Numbered from the stretch's first letter, positions 12,413 to 25,400 are shown. The stretch is 64,000 nucleotides of DNA from Beta vulgaris subsp. vulgaris (GCF_026745355.1 NC_079205.1:39715056-39779055), one strand, 5' to 3'. Notes: generated by a model not told the origin, from the letters alone. Program-made: numbers and translations.

Positions 12413-12425
12413 CTCTTCCCCCTTT
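12413..12425 (-). promoter_or_regulatory. polypurine tract of the copia element
   Basis: The minus strand reads AAAGGGGGAAGAG after TTTTGATGCTGAC, a context typical of plant copia polypurine tracts. It lies about 245 bp from the LTR, so it may be an internal copy rather than the primer used. Confidence 0.45.
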
Positions 12426-12780
12426 GTCAGCATCAAAACTAAGGATTGTACTTGCAGCACTAGAGAGTCAACAGTTTAGGCATCAAGCAAGTTGCTCAAA
12501 CAGACATCTCATAATATTAGCCATCCACACACACAAACATAATAGGCATGCAGAGAGCATCAATATGGACAACAATAATCAGTCAATATGCAGAGTAAGG
12601 CAAAAGATAATGAATAAAGTATAAAGAGAAATTCAAAAGTATTTCGTGTGTCTCAGAAGGACACAAGAAGTGAAATCCAAAAGATTGTTTAATAATTACA
12701 GCCAAAAAAAATTGTTCAAATTTCCAAAGTTAAGAGAAGTTAGGATTTGGTTCTTTTGAAGAGAGAGGAGACCACAAAAT

Positions 12781-14107
12781 CTATCTTGGAGAGCACACCA
12801 TCCACCTTGTTCCTGATCCCGAAATGAGCAGTCTTGAGTGCAAGCATTTGATCTTGCTGCTGAGAGTCCAGAACATGGACAGTAGCTTCAATGCATTGAT
12901 CTTGGTGTGCAGAAGGGTCAAGAATTCCTGAATTTCCTGAAGTAGCTTGTTAAGTCCAGTTGTAGAGAGTAATGGAAAATCCACAGCAGTAGAATGAACA
13001 GGGTCAGAATCTAGGTGAATGAAACTGTGTCACCTTGATCCTGCTCCTTCTGGAACTTGGACCCAGCCAACCTTTGGCTTTTTCTGACAGACCCACTGGC
13101 AACCTCTTCTTCATCCAACTTTCTCTTACTTCCCACTTCAACCTTAACCAGAGTTTCTTCTCTCTCAAAATTTATCTTCCCATTCACCAACCTTAAACTC
13201 AGCCTAGTTAAAGTTTCTTTGGTAAGATAATTTTCTGGCTCAAGAGAAAAGGAGGGACTAGGAGGTAGTTTAACTTTGCATTGTTTGAAAACAGAGGAAA
13301 GAAGATTTCCATAACCCACTTTGGTGTTGTGGGTAATGCAGTGAGAGAGATGTGAGATTATGAGGGAGGGAAGGTTGATTTTTTTTGTTTTCAGCAAGGC
13401 AGTACATAATGGAAAGATCCATTAGACTTGCCTGGGTTCTTTTGGAGGAACGGGGTAAAATGAAACGCCAAACTAACTGAAATAGCAGCTTTTGAAATGG
13501 AGACAATTCTTTTTGATCTAAAGATAGAGCATTAGAATTGCCGTTAAAGAAAGCAAGAATTTGAGCATTGGTGACCCATTGATGTTCAACTTAGCCCTAC
13601 CCTTAATGTAGTCCTTGTAACCCTCATGCGGACATCAAACCATTCCCCAGTTTCTTCTCAGTAATGTAACTATAGACCCATTAACAATTGACACACACAC
13701 ACCCTCAGTTATAGTAAACCCAGAACAAAAAGCTTTCATCTCTTTTTCATAAAGTCCGTCATCTATGCTAACAATTTTTAACCACTTTTGAAATTTTAAA
13801 ATTTTCAATAACTCATTCCACTTAGACTTTTTGCACCATGCAATGTCTACACAAAAACCCACCAGAAATTGTGAAGATTTAGTTTTCTTACCTCTTTTGT
13901 AGGTACAGTGATTTCTTGTTCTTGATCGCTTTCTCCCTCGTTGTCACCTTCTTCCTTTTTCGGGGAGAGAGAAACAGGTGCAGAAGATGGCGATTTTGAC
14001 CCAGTAGAATTCTTGGATGATTCATGAGCACTTAATTCATCGTGAGATGGTGTTTTCTCTTTCGGGAAGTTTTCATGATCACCAGAATTTTGAGTTTTGG
14101 AAGACAT
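12781..14107 (-). pseudogene. additional post-pol ORF of the copia element (env-like/ORF3)
   Basis: A reading frame begins at 14,107 and continues, with two or three frame changes, to about 13,011 or 12,781. The N-terminal ~75 residues are acidic, Ser/Lys-rich and probably disordered. They lead into a folded-looking region with an FQKWLKIV motif followed by an FCSGF stretch. That pattern resembles the conserved core of the 'envelope-like' ORF seen downstream of pol in Sirevirus-type copia elements. The C-terminal part is charged (KRKLDEEE). I see no convincing signal peptide or transmembrane helix. The function of such ORFs is unknown, and the copy is broken by stops. Confidence 0.5.
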
Positions 14108-14821
14108 GGTGACAGAGTTTGGTGTGAGGTTGAAGATGAGAATGAGGAGAGAGAGAGAGACTTGTGAGTTGATGTGAGAGAGAAATTATGAGGGGTCAGT
14201 GATTTGATGTGTTGGGTTTATAAAGTAATCATGATTCCGTGTGAAAAGAAATGGAGATGTAGGTTTAATGAAACGGTTTATGGGTTTTTGAAGGCAATTA
14301 ATGGATTTTCTTCATTTAACCTTAGATTAATTGAACGCGTAATTTTTGGCCATGATTCAGATTAATGTTTTTAATTTTTGGACGGAGAGGTGTGAAAAGA
14401 AAAAGAAACAAGGAAATTTGGAGGTAAATTAGAAAATGAAAGAAAAAAAAATTTACTCTTGCATAAAATAAAAATGTGTCCATAATATATAAACTACATA
14501 CGTACCAAATATGTGCAAGGACACTAAAAGTAATATTCAGAGACATAAGTGAGTCCTTATACTTAATCCTAGGTGTATGAAAATTAATTCATGAAGATTG
14601 CAGGACATACTTAGTAAGAAACAATTTGGGGGGAACAACATATGTGTACATTTAAACAATTTTTATCATTCCTAGTTCCAAGCGTATCTTTTCAAACCTG
14701 TCCCTAGATAGAGGTTTGTCAATATGTCAGCTATTTGATTTTAGTAGGACAAAAATCAACTTTGACTAACCCTTCTCTACATTGTCTTTTAGGAAATGAT
14801 GTCTAATGAATATGCTTGACT
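14108..14821 (-). other. spacer between pol and the extra ORF
   Basis: AT-rich sequence on the 5' side of the additional ORF, with a GAGA-rich tract (14,140-14,180) just upstream of its ATG. It could be a leader for a subgenomic transcript. No coding similarity was recognised. Confidence 0.4.
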
Positions 14822-16275
14822 CTAGAGTGATGAACTGGATCCTTGAAATGCAAATGCACTAGTGTTATCACAGAATATAGGAACACACTTGAATTTTATG
14901 CCAAAGTCACGTACCTGTTGCTTGATCCACAATACCTGAGAACAGCATGCAGCAGCTGCCACGTATTCAGCTTCTGCTGTGGAAAGAGCAACAGTGTTTT
15001 GTTTCTTTGAGCTCCAAGAAACCAAGCTTGATCCTAGGAACTGGATAATACCCGATGTACTTTTGCGATTCACCAAGTCTCCAGCATAGTCAGCATCGGA
15101 ATAGCTTACTAGATCAAAGATGTCACTTCGAGGATAGAACAAACAAAGTCATCACTTCCTTTCAAATATCTAAGAATCCTTTTAACAGCTTCAAATGGGA
15201 TTCCTTAGGATTTGATTGGAATCTTGCACATAAACCAACACTAAAGGATATATCAGGCCTACTAGTTAGATAAAGTAAGGAAATCATACCTCTATAGAGT
15301 TTCTGATCTACGGACTTACCACTTTGATCCTCATCTAACCTTGTACATGTTCCTATAGGAGTATGGTTTGTTTTGCTTGATCCATTCCATATTTTTTCAA
15401 TAACTCTTTTACGTATTTTTGTTGATGGATCATTGTTCCTCTTTCAGTTTGCTTGATTTGCAAACCAAGAAAGAAGTTTAACTCTCCCATCATACTCATT
15501 TCAAATTCACTACGCATTAACTCAGCAAATTCTTTACAAAGAGATTCGTTAGTTGCACCAAAAATTATATCATCCACATAAATCTGAACCACTAGGATGT
15601 CTGTTCCTTTGGATCGAAGGAACAGGGTCCTATCAACTTTGCCTCGTATAAAGTCATTAGAAAGTAAGAATTTTGAAATCTTTCATACCATGATCTAGGA
15701 GCTTGCTTAAGCCCATAAAGAGCTTTATCTAGCTTATAGACATGATTGGAAGATCCGGGTTTTCAAAACCAGGAGGTTGTTCCACATAGACGTCTTCAAC
15801 AAATATCCATTTAAAAAGGACATTTGACGTCCATTTGGTACAACCTAAAACCCATGAATGATGCAAAGGCAATCAAAATTCTTATTGCTTCTATTCTAGC
15901 TACAGGAGCAAAGGTTTCATCAAAGTCAATACCTTCTTGTTGATTATATCCTTTGGCTACGAGTCTGGATTTGTTTCTTATGACTGTTCCATGCTTGTCT
16001 AGCTTGTTCCTGAAGACCCATTTTAGTCCAATCACATTTTGGTTTTTAGGCTTGGTCTCAAGGTGCCAGACCTTGTTCCTCTGGAACTCATTCAGTTCCT
16101 CTTGCATGGCGTTTATCCAGTCAGACTCCAGTAGGGCATCATTGTGATCTCGTGGTTCTGTCATAGACAAAAAGGCATGGAAAGCACAGAAATTTTTCAG
16201 TTGGGATCTCGTTTGAGTTCCCTTTTCAATATCACTTACTATTAAATCCAAGGATGGGATTTTAAGTGTTTCCAA
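14822..16275 (-). pseudogene. copia reverse transcriptase and RNase H
   Basis: The N-terminal reverse transcriptase spans 16,275-15,811, with the copia-typical stretch [11 protein letters not shown] and later [15 protein letters not shown] ending FAPVAR. The palm motif IYVDDIIFGAT follows at about 15,580, and RNase H (SDADYAGD, TAEAEYVAAA, FCDNTSA) at 15,142-14,822. The catalytic YVDD and the RNase H Asp/Glu/Asp residues are present. Frameshifts occur at about 15,590-15,810 and 15,150-15,350, so a full-length enzyme cannot be made. It originally copied element RNA into DNA within virus-like particles. Confidence 0.9.
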
Positions 16276-16668
16276 GGTCTTGGTTCAAATCTTCTTGTCT
16301 CTGCTCCTCCAGATTGAGGAGCTTCATTGTTCGTCTACTGGATGAATTTCTGGTGCCTGTTCCTCCTGTATAACAGGATCAGGAACAACTATCTCTTCTT
16401 CAGAAATATGCTTTTTGTCGGTTCCTGCAGGTGTTAGTTCCTCATCAATGTTTACTGACTCCTCAATACGAGTCAGTCCTATTTCAAAGTCATTTTCATG
16501 ACTTGGTTCCTGCAGAGAGTTAGTTTCATCGAAAATAACATGGACGTTTTCCTAAACACACATTGTTCGTTTGTTGTAAACTTTATATGCCTTACTACTT
16601 AAGGCATATCCATTAAAAACATCCTCATCACTTCTAGCATCAAACTTTCCTAAATTGCTTTACCATTG

Positions 16669-17250
16669 TCAAAGCATTCTAAAAGTAAATGAGATATTGG
16701 GTTTTCTTCCTTTGAGTAGCTCATAAGGGGTCTTGAAGACAATAGGTCTTAGCATGACTCTATTGATTATGTACACAGCTTTACCCCAGAAATTCTTCGG
16801 AAGGTTGCTTGCTATGATCATTGTTCTTGCCATGTCCTCCAAAGTGCGATTCTTTCGTTCTACCACGCCATTTTGTTGTGGAGTTCTAGGAGCTGAGAAG
16901 TTGTGATCAAGACCTTCATTTCTGCAAAACTCATCAAATTTGGAGTTTTCAAACTCCTTACCATGATCAGAACGCAAGTGCTTAATTTTAAAACCACTTA
17001 TTCTTTGAGTTCTTTTAGCAAAGTTAACAAATTCATCAAATGTCTCATCTTTGCTATGGAGAAAAATAACCCAAGTGTATCTTGAAAAATCATCAACTAT
17101 TACAAGCACATATCTCTTACCAGATCGACTTTGGATTCGAACAGGGCCACACAAGTCCATATGAATCAATTCAAGGGACTTTGTGTGCTTACCATTTTCT
17201 TTGATTTGAACGAGGATCTAACTTGTTTACCTTTTGCACAGGGTCCACAA
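16669..17250 (-). pseudogene. copia integrase core
   Basis: The catalytic DDE residues are visible: Asp in HMDLCGP, Asp in LRSDHGKEF and Glu in GVVERKNRTL. RLVHxDLxGP-like spacing and the PQQNG signature are standard for copia. The N-terminal zinc finger upstream (17,200-17,430) and the C-terminal region (16,280-16,668) are recognisable but frameshifted. This enzyme inserted the element, giving the 5-bp ATAAC duplication seen at the ends. Confidence 0.9.
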
Positions 17251-17445
17251 ACTTCATGGTTTGGACTTTGATAGTTGGTAATCCAACCACCAAGTCCTTA
17301 CCACTTAGCTTCTGGAGTAATGCCATACTTGCGTGACCACATCTTTTATGCCAAAGAAGTGGTTCATTTCGACGGCACTTAAACAGTTAGATTGTTCCTA
17401 GGAACAAGGTTGAGCAACACGTAGGTTTCCCTTTCCTTGTTCCTT

Positions 17446-18078
17446 CTAGATTTTGGTACCTGTTCCTGCATTACTTACTACACAATGTTCATCAGTAAAA
17501 TTTACACTGTTCCCTTTGTCGCAAAATTGAGAAATACTAAGCAGATTATGTTTTAAACCCTCGACCAAAAATACATTGTCTATGGAATGTGACTTAGACT
17601 TTCCTACCTTCCCTATTGCAACTATGTTACCGGTAAGATTGTCTCCGAAGGTCACAGTTCCTCCATCATAGGCTGAAAGCGAGAGAAATTTCTCTTTATC
17701 TCCTGTCATGTGTTTAGAACAACCGCTATCGAGGTACCACAGGTTGTTCCCCTCACTTTAGCCTGTATCAAAGCAATCAGTCAGTGGTAGGAACCCAGTT
17801 TGACTTGGGTTCCTCTGTCGGGCTTGTATTTCTCTTACTTTCCAAACTTGTTTAATTAAGTGGGTGTTCATTTCAATATGTTCTTCTCTGGAGGAACAGT
17901 CAGACACTAAGTGTCCACTGTTCCCACAGTAAGAGCATATTCGGCTGCTTGGAAGATCAACATATTTTTTCATTTTGTTTTTCTTCTTGTGATTGAAACC
18001 TAGCCCACTTCTTCCTTCATTTTTATATTTTTGTATCCAGCTTACTGGATCAGGAAGAGTCGTTCTTGAAGATTCCAT
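17446..18078 (-). pseudogene. copia zinc knuckle and aspartic protease region
   Basis: A second CCHC knuckle (CSYCGNSGHLVSDC) lies at about 17,900-17,945. The protease active-site region WYLDSGCSKHM, with an intact Asp-Ser-Gly, lies at about 17,735. The sequence then continues to the SHSIDNVFLVEGLKHNLLS region that precedes integrase. A TAG at about 17,758 interrupts the frame between the knuckle and the protease. The protease would have processed the Gag-Pol polyprotein. Confidence 0.85.
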
Positions 18079-18210
18079 TTTCTCTTTAAGTACCAGATAT
18101 TTACTTAAAACTTTTCATGTTCGAATTTTAACTTTTCGAACTCGGATCTGGTATTTATAGAGGAACTGGTTCCTTCAGGAACGAAAGTTTCAATTCAGCC
18201 ATTTCCATAT

Positions 18211-19549
18211 TCAAGAAATAATTTTCATTTTTAGCATTTTCAAACGCTTCTCGAATACGTCGGTTTTCATCAAAGACTTCAAAGAATCTTTCCTCAATGT
18301 TTGCATTACTGTTTTAAACCAATTTGAATGACCTTTGGTGACTTCTAAGGCTTTTTCTAAATTTTCTTCTCTAACACAAATGGCCTTGTAGTCATCTAAA
18401 GTTTCCAAAAGTAGTTTTATTAATTGATTCTTTGAAAGTTCTTTTAACTCTTCTTCAATAACATTTATGCGTACCTTGTTGTTTGGCAAGTCTTCTTCTT
18501 CGTCTGTTTTTGCCATGAGACATAATGAGCTGTCTCCTCTTCTGGTTGTTCCTGCTCCTCGTCTGAATCGGATTCTCCCCAGCAGCTACCATGGCCCTTC
18601 TCATATCAACTTTTGAGAAAGGTTTTTGTTGTTCCTTTCCCTTCTCCTTGTACTTTCCTTTGCTCTTTTCATTTTCCCAGAGAGGGCATTCCTTTATGAA
18701 GTGATCCGGACTTCCACACTTGTGACAACTTAGCTTTCCTGGCTTTTTCACGTTCTTCCCTTTGTAGTTCTTGTTGAAGAACTTTTTGAATCTTTTCACG
18801 ATCAGTGCTGCCTCTTCATCATCAGTTTCTGAATCCTCCAGATCATCGGACTTGAGAGCCAAGGCCTTAGGTCTACTAGAGTCAACTTCATGAGTTCCTA
18901 GATGGATTTCATGAGTCAACAAGGAACCGGAAAGTTGCTCGATATTGAATGTGGTGAAATCTTTTGTTTCAAGCAGGCAGTGACCTTTGCCATCCATTTT
19001 TCATCCTGAGGAAGACTTCGTAGAACTTTTCGTACTTGTTCCTCGGAGTGATGATCTTTCCAGAGATTCAAGTTCATTTATGATGTTGGAGAATCTTGTG
19101 AGCATCTCTTGAACAGACTCCTTAGGCTTCATTTGAAATAGCTCATATTTGTGCATGAGCATGTCAATCTTTGATCGCTTGACTTCGTTTGTTCCTTCGT
19201 GAGTAACTTGAAGAAGTTCCCACATTTGCTTGGCTGATTTGCATCCCATGATTCGATTGTGTTCATGGGGACCAAGACCACAGTGGAGAATCTTTTTGGC
19301 CAAGTTGTTCATCTCCATCCTGTCGAAGTCATCCTTATCATATTTGGAGATGGCTTGGGGATTTCTTCACCTTTTTCATTTTTCTCTGTGACTTCGAAGT
19401 CACCATCTCTATACTCTCCAAACTTGATAATTTTCGGCCTTGATAAATATTTCCATACGATTCTTCCAGTATGGATAATACTTGCCATTAAACATTGGGG
19501 GACGCTGAGTTGAGTAACCTTCTTCCAATCTTTCTCCTGATGTGTTCAT
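18211..19549 (-). pseudogene. copia gag (capsid and CCHC knuckle)
   Basis: The likely start ATG is at 19,547-19,549, about 45 bp 3' of the primer site. The N-terminal FNGKYYPYWKNRM motif is typical of plant copia gag. A UBN2-type capsid region follows (19,318-19,001), then a CCHC knuckle CHKCGSPDHFIKEC at 18,727-18,686. The acidic/coiled-coil C-terminal half lies at 18,516-18,211. A TAG after the WRV residues near 19,410 and later frameshifts inactivate it. Confidence 0.88.
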
Positions 19550-19591
19550 CCAGGAACTAGCTCCTAGTGTTAACTGATTTTGGAGGAACTA

Positions 19592-19604
19592 GGCTCTGAT
19601 ACCA
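19592..19604 (-). promoter_or_regulatory. primer binding site (tRNA-iMet)
   Basis: The minus strand reads TGGTATCAGAGCC, complementary to the 3' end of plant initiator-Met tRNA, two bases from the LTR edge. This sets the direction of the element and identifies 19,607-20,751 as its 5' LTR. Confidence 0.95.
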
Positions 19605-19606
19605 AT

Positions 19607-20751
19607 TGTTAGTCTTGGACGAACACTTAAGCAACTACAAGAGGGGGGGATGAATTGTAGTTGGAGAGATTTTCAAACTTTTTGCGAAAATAAAAGAATG
19701 ATTAAATAAAAAGAAATAATTGCATGAATTAAGAAAGAATAGGAACACAGATTTTTACAAGGAAAACATCCTAAGCCCAATAGGAAGAAAACCTTGACCA
19801 CGAGGTATTTTCACTCAATTCTCTTTAATAACTTTTAGGCCAAAAGACTCTCTTTTGAACAACCTAAACTGGACCAACTCTGTTCCTCTAGGAACTGGTT
19901 CCCTGTCAGCCTGTGTTCCCCTGAACAGTTGACTTTATCAAGTCTTTCTCTTTCTCTCTTTCTTCTCTTTCTCTTCTTTTCTCTTTTTTCTCAAAATGAT
20001 TACAGACTTAGATTCATCAACCCAATCTATAATACATCAATTTTTAAAAAGAAGAAAAACCGAATGTACTTTCTCTAAGAATATTACATAAAATTCTTAA
20101 AGTATATATTTAGACCATTACAAAAACTCTATTTGTAGGGATCTTTTTCTCGAATTCTTCTCCACGATCTTCTCAAGATTTTCCAATAACCCACGTAGCT
20201 TCAGCCACTTCTCCTCAATATATCCGTTGATAATTCCGTTGGCAGTTGGCTTCCTTAAATCGTAGCCACTTTATCACGTTCACACGCCTTAAAGATAGAG
20301 TGGTTGTTGTAGTTTCTAAAATTTAGGAACTACCTCAACGTTCTATTTTGAAGCGCATCCTTAGGTTAGTGCTTTGCGGCTCCTAGATTGTAGGCAACCG
20401 AAAGAGGCTGCACACTAACTCAACATAATATCATGGAACCTTGATATATTGAATTTTGTTACATCCATAATATTAACCGGATATCACAAATAAGTTATAA
20501 ACAACTTAAATTTTGATTAAACACTTAATCAATTCTACATAAGTTATTTAACATGTTATTTGTGAAATCTAAAGATAACTAAACTAATTAAAACTAGAAA
20601 AAGTAAATCAAACAAAATAAAATAAATGAAAACAGAAAAAATAAATCTAAGACATAAAAATTACTTCTAACATAATAAACTAAAAACCGAATTAATAAAC
20701 AAAAACATGTAAACATTAATTATATGTCATTATCAGAATAGTGAAATAACA
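19607..20751 (-). repeat. copia element, 5' LTR
   Basis: 1,145 bp with the same TG...CA limits as the partner at 11,009-12,168. It contains the element's promoter. The CT-rich tract (about 19,930-19,990) is probably leader sequence. Confidence 0.95.
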
Positions 20752-20756
20752 ATAAC

Positions 20757-21182
20757 TTTAATTAAGAACAAATTATTAAAGTTATTAAAGGTTAGAATCG
20801 TGTTTGTTGATGAATGTAAAAGTAAATATGTTGAATTTACTAAAAATGGCAATAATATTGAAATATTAAGATAATAAAGGTATATCTAATAAATGACTCA
20901 GATAATAAAAAGTTTAGTTTTCTTATCATTAAAAAACTGAACTTCTCATTTGTGTATTCTGCCCATTTGTCTATTTGCTAGGTTTTATTAACAACCCCAA
21001 ATACAAAATTCTAAATCCACCTCTTGGTAGAGAGGTCTAAAAATTTCTAAATACTTCATATGTCTCTATTAGTTTATGCCGCTCTATTTTATCATAACTC
21101 TCAAAACATGTACTATATGTATTCCATATTAATTGTAACATCTCTCTCATTTGAAAGTTTTACATTGAGAAACACTTGATAT
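20757..21182. other. intergenic sequence with no recognised feature
   Basis: AT-rich flank of the copia insertion. Nothing coding or repetitive was recognised. Confidence 0.5.
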
Positions 21183-21645
21183 CTCATCATGAGAGGCCAA
21201 ATGGCCTCTCACACAAAAGACAAAAAACAGACGCTGAACTTTGGTACCAACTTATACCAAAGTTCTATAAAAATTGGTACCAATACAGATAACAAAATTT
21301 AAAGTTGATACCAAATCACCAATACAGATATCGAAATTTAAAGTTGATACCAAATTACTGTACCAAAGGAGGTATTAGTGATACCAAAAGTTTAAAGTTG
21401 ATATCGAAGTAAGTATGATTGGTGCCAAAGTAAGTATAATTGGTGTCAAAGTAAGTATAATTGGTACCAAAACTCAAAGGTGATACCAAAGTTCACTTAC
21501 AATAGATACCAAAATAAGAGTTGTTTTGGTATTGGTACCAATTTTACTGAACTTTAGTACCAAAGTCCAGCGTCTGTTTTTTGTCTTTTTGCGCGAAATG
21601 TCAAGCGTGCTCTTGCGAAATGCCATTTTGGTCTCTCATGATGAG
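21183..21645. mobile_element. MITE with iterated GGTACC-type motifs
   Basis: Both ends carry CTCATCATGAGAG plus an inverted CCAAATGGC/GCCATTTTGG, and further in both share GACAAAAAACAGACGCTG in inverted orientation. The interior is built from variants of TTGATACCAAA and TTGGTACCAA. Possible target repeats are TGATAT and TGATCT. No ORF is present and the superfamily is not determined. Confidence 0.6.
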
Positions 21646-21651
21646 TGATCT

Positions 21652-22408
21652 AGACAAGCTCTTTTACATTAATTATAACATTGTCATGTTTGGTAATATG
21701 TTCATTTTATAACTCTCCTATCACATTGATCCATCTTTTATTTATTTCTATCTTTTTCTTCTTCACATGCTTCCTCGAAAAAAATGTTAACCTTTTACAA
21801 TTAATTTGGAACGATTAAACTATTGCATATAACTGTCTTTACTTATCTATCAATGTAAATTTTAAAATATTGATATCTTAAAATGTGCACATTGAGAATT
21901 GATAATGTTTAGTGTTTACTATTGTACATAAGTGAAAAAAATGGTTGAAGTAAATAAAATTTGACTTTAAAAAGGTAGAAGGCTATCATTGTTATATACG
22001 AAAAAGATTCTATATGTCAACCCATTAAAACACCATAAGTATATGTCTCATCTTAATTCTTAGGTACTAATGATTTGTTTAGTAGACGATGATAAATTAT
22101 GGTTATGATAATCAATAATATTGTGAAGGAGACTTCTTGCTATTGTTCATGGTGATACTTGTCCAATAGAAAATGTATCAAGGATTATGTCTCAAAGGAC
22201 GAGGCAGAGCATGCTCGAAACGAATCACTTTCTTTTGAGAAATGTCAAGCTATGCAGGCAGGTCCCCAAGTTGCATATAGATTTGTGACTACAAGCACTC
22301 TAAGAAACTTCAACGACTGAAAGAACAAAAAGAAAAATTTATGTACAACGAAGTTTCTCTAAGACTGTTACAACAAGATAAAACACATAGAAGTTTAGCA
22401 AAACAGGA
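21652..22408. other. 3' flank of the acyl-activating enzyme gene
   Basis: The sequence from 22,408 down to about 22,330 is the likely 3' UTR. On the minus strand a CATAAAT at about 22,340 could serve as polyadenylation signal, but no perfect AATAAA is nearby. The rest shows no gene. Confidence 0.4.
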
Positions 22409-25400
22409 CTATAGGCGTGACAAGGTTATGGTTTGGTCTATTTGATGATCATTTTTCAAGGTTAATGCGTTGGATTTCTTTGCCTCATCCCTCAATATAT
22501 CCTTTTTTGGTTTCCCAGTGGCGGTTTTAGGTATCACTTCTAGAAACACTACTTTCTTAGGTACCATATAGTGTGGAAGGTTACTCCTACAATGCACCAA
22601 GATCTCTTGCTCCGTCAAATTCTCATTTTTCACTTTCTTCACTACAAAAGCACAGGGGCTTTCACCCCAGCGTGGGTGAGGCATTGCCACAACCGCTGCA
22701 TCCAACACCTTCGGATGGCGGAAAATCACTGTTTCCACCTCCACACTGCTAATATTCTCCCCACCGGATATAATCACATCTTTCAATCTGTCTTTTATCT
22801 CTACATACCCATTAGGGTGAATGACACCCACATCACCTGTATGAAACCATCCATCCTTAAAAGCCTTAGATGTTTCTTCCTCATTTTTTAGATATCCCTT
22901 CATTATACCACTACCACGGAGTACAATTTCCCCTTTTGATTTGCCATTGCGAGGCACGCTTTGCTTTGTTTTCATGTCCATAACATCAACATCTGCCATG
23001 CTGAGGACACCAACTCCTTGACGCGCCTTTAACCGTGCTTGATCGTCATTTGGTAAAGCTTCCCACTGATTTTGCCACTCACACACTAAAGCAGGCCCTG
23101 TTGCCTCTGTGAGCCCATAAGCATGCATCACATGAAACCCCAACTCTTTCATCTCCAGCAGCAATGCAGCAGGCGGAGGAGCCCCACCGGTAAGGATTTG
23201 AACATGAGATTTAATCTGAACACGCTCATGTGGTTTTGCCTCGCGAATAATGTTGAACACAATAGGTGCGCAACACATGTGTGTAACCCCATGTAATGCA
23301 ATGCTACGATAGATCTCGGAAGCAGTTGTTTTCCTGATACAAACATTAGTCCCACCTCGAGCAGCAACCCCCCATGTAAAGGTCCATCCATTGCAATGAA
23401 ACATGGGTAAGGACCACAAATAAACAGGTTCAGTTCCCATCTCCCACCCTAACACCATGCTTAGAGTGCTAAGATAGGCTCCGCGATGACTGTAAACCAC
23501 TCCTTTTGGTGCAGATGTTGTACCAGAGGTGTAATTGAGAGCTATTGGATCCCACTCATCGTCCAGCTTAACAGGCATAAAATTGGGATTCCCAATTGCA
23601 ATCAATTGTTCATATTCCAAAACATTATGACGACGCTCAAGATTGAAGCTTAAGGGCAAATCAACATCCACCAAAGGAAGAGAGGACTCAGTCACCAAAT
23701 CGCCGTTGCTTGTCATTAATAGTTGCTCGTATTTGAGCTCACCTTGTCTGATATCTCCACCATTGTTTTCCATGGGAAAACCAATTTCATTGATGAGAAT
23801 TATGGATGGTAAGAATGATGGTTTCTCTTCGGTCTTCAGAAGGCGCAACGCTTGACAAGCCAAAGAAATGTACTCATAGTCTACAAACAGAATCTTAGCT
23901 TCTGAATGGCAGAGGATAGTTTTGATAGTTTTAGCATCCAACATGCTGTTTATGGTGTTTAGCACACATCCAGCCATTGGCACTGCAAAATGCATCTCAT
24001 ATACTGCTGGTATGTTTGGGGCCAAGACTGATACCTGAAATCAATAACATATAGTCTGGTAAGTGATCATTATAAGCAGGGGAAGATATTAGTTTGTGCC
24101 AATTATATTCAGTACTACCATTTATTTCATTGGAGGACTTATATAACATGGAAACATCACGTTTTACAAATGGAAACGCTTTTAAAATTAGGAAACCTCG
24201 ATTCCTAAACATTTTCCATCTTCATTAACATGAAATTGGTACTGCCTTCGTGGCTCATATTGATAAAAAAAAACATGAAATTGGCTGTTAGGGACTTTAG
24301 AGTGAGGGAGTGGAAACATATATTGGAAATAGCATATCTTAGGTTCAATAGTTTTTCGTGCTTTATAGTTAAAGAACTTTAAGCACACATTCACGTTACT
24401 GTATACTATATTTGCATGAAAGATTTTATCTAAACAAACACAAGCCTGCCATCATTCTCTTATTTCTCGATTTCAAAACATAAAGTCTATAGGAAAACGA
24501 CTAATATTATTCGGAAAAAAACAAACATGTATTTTTGTTGAAGCTATGATGTATTGCGCACATCACATGTGAGTGTCTCATATTGATTAAATAAGACAGA
24601 TAGGTTCACTTTATAATGCAAAGGGGTTACTCCCCTTATTGCCATATGATTTTAAGGTGGAACCTCCTTTGTGTTGTGAAGTTAACGCTAAATTTAACAT
24701 TTCCCTTTAACCATTAATTTATAAATTGGTGATCAGAAATGGATCTACAACTTTGGAATGCGAGGAGGACATGGGCCAGAAGTTGGTGGATATCTTTCAT
24801 TGGGATCTACGACTTTGGTGGCAGACACAGGAGCTGTCCGTAAACAGTTTAGGATCATGGCACAGAAATTTAGTCATAACTTTGAGATTTCTATAAAGAG
24901 TTGATAGCTCTAGTTATCAGTCTTCTAAATGAAAGACCAGATCATAATATAATACGGGCCCACGAATTCTTGCCGATATGACGATAATATATTTCCTTGG
25001 TCTGTGCTCCTTGTGCTTTTTTTTACTTAAATGAAAGGCCCCCCAATTTCCTTGGTCTGGGCTCCTTGATTTTCTTTGCAAGTGAATGTTCCCTCAGGCA
25101 ACACATGATTTTTTAACATTTCATCATGTTTTATATTAGGAAAAATATAATAATATATATTTGTTTTAATATACTATTTTTGTATTTTTTTAGTTGCATT
25201 ATTTGCTTTTGTGTCACTATTTATCAACCAACTTTGTTAAACTATCTCACATCATTATATAAGAAATAAAACATAGCCAAATGGAGTCTTTGTTAAACGT
25301 TTATTGTTATATCTTAAGAGCGTTGCTTCACTTTAATTACGAAGATAAGTTTCAAGTGAAAGATATCCTAATAACTTATAAAAATGAATTTTAATAAATT

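Larger units (their letters stand above)
11009..20751 (-). mobile_element. complete Ty1/copia element with extra 3' ORF (Sirevirus-like)
   Basis: Two direct LTRs flank a 7.4-kb internal region. ATAAC is duplicated on both sides (11,004-11,008 and 20,752-20,756), proving an intact insertion. The order on the minus strand is LTR, tRNA-iMet primer site, gag, protease, integrase, reverse transcriptase, RNase H, an additional ORF, LTR. Integrase before reverse transcriptase makes it Ty1/copia. The extra ORF between pol and the 3' LTR, the long internal region and the GACAAAGGGGGA tract suggest the Sirevirus lineage. Every domain has stops or frameshifts. By eye the LTRs differ by a few percent, implying a moderately old insertion. 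Confidence 0.93.

Noticed and set aside
22571..22891. Plus-strand open frame opposite the acyl-activating enzyme
   Set aside because: Shadow of the conserved coding exon.
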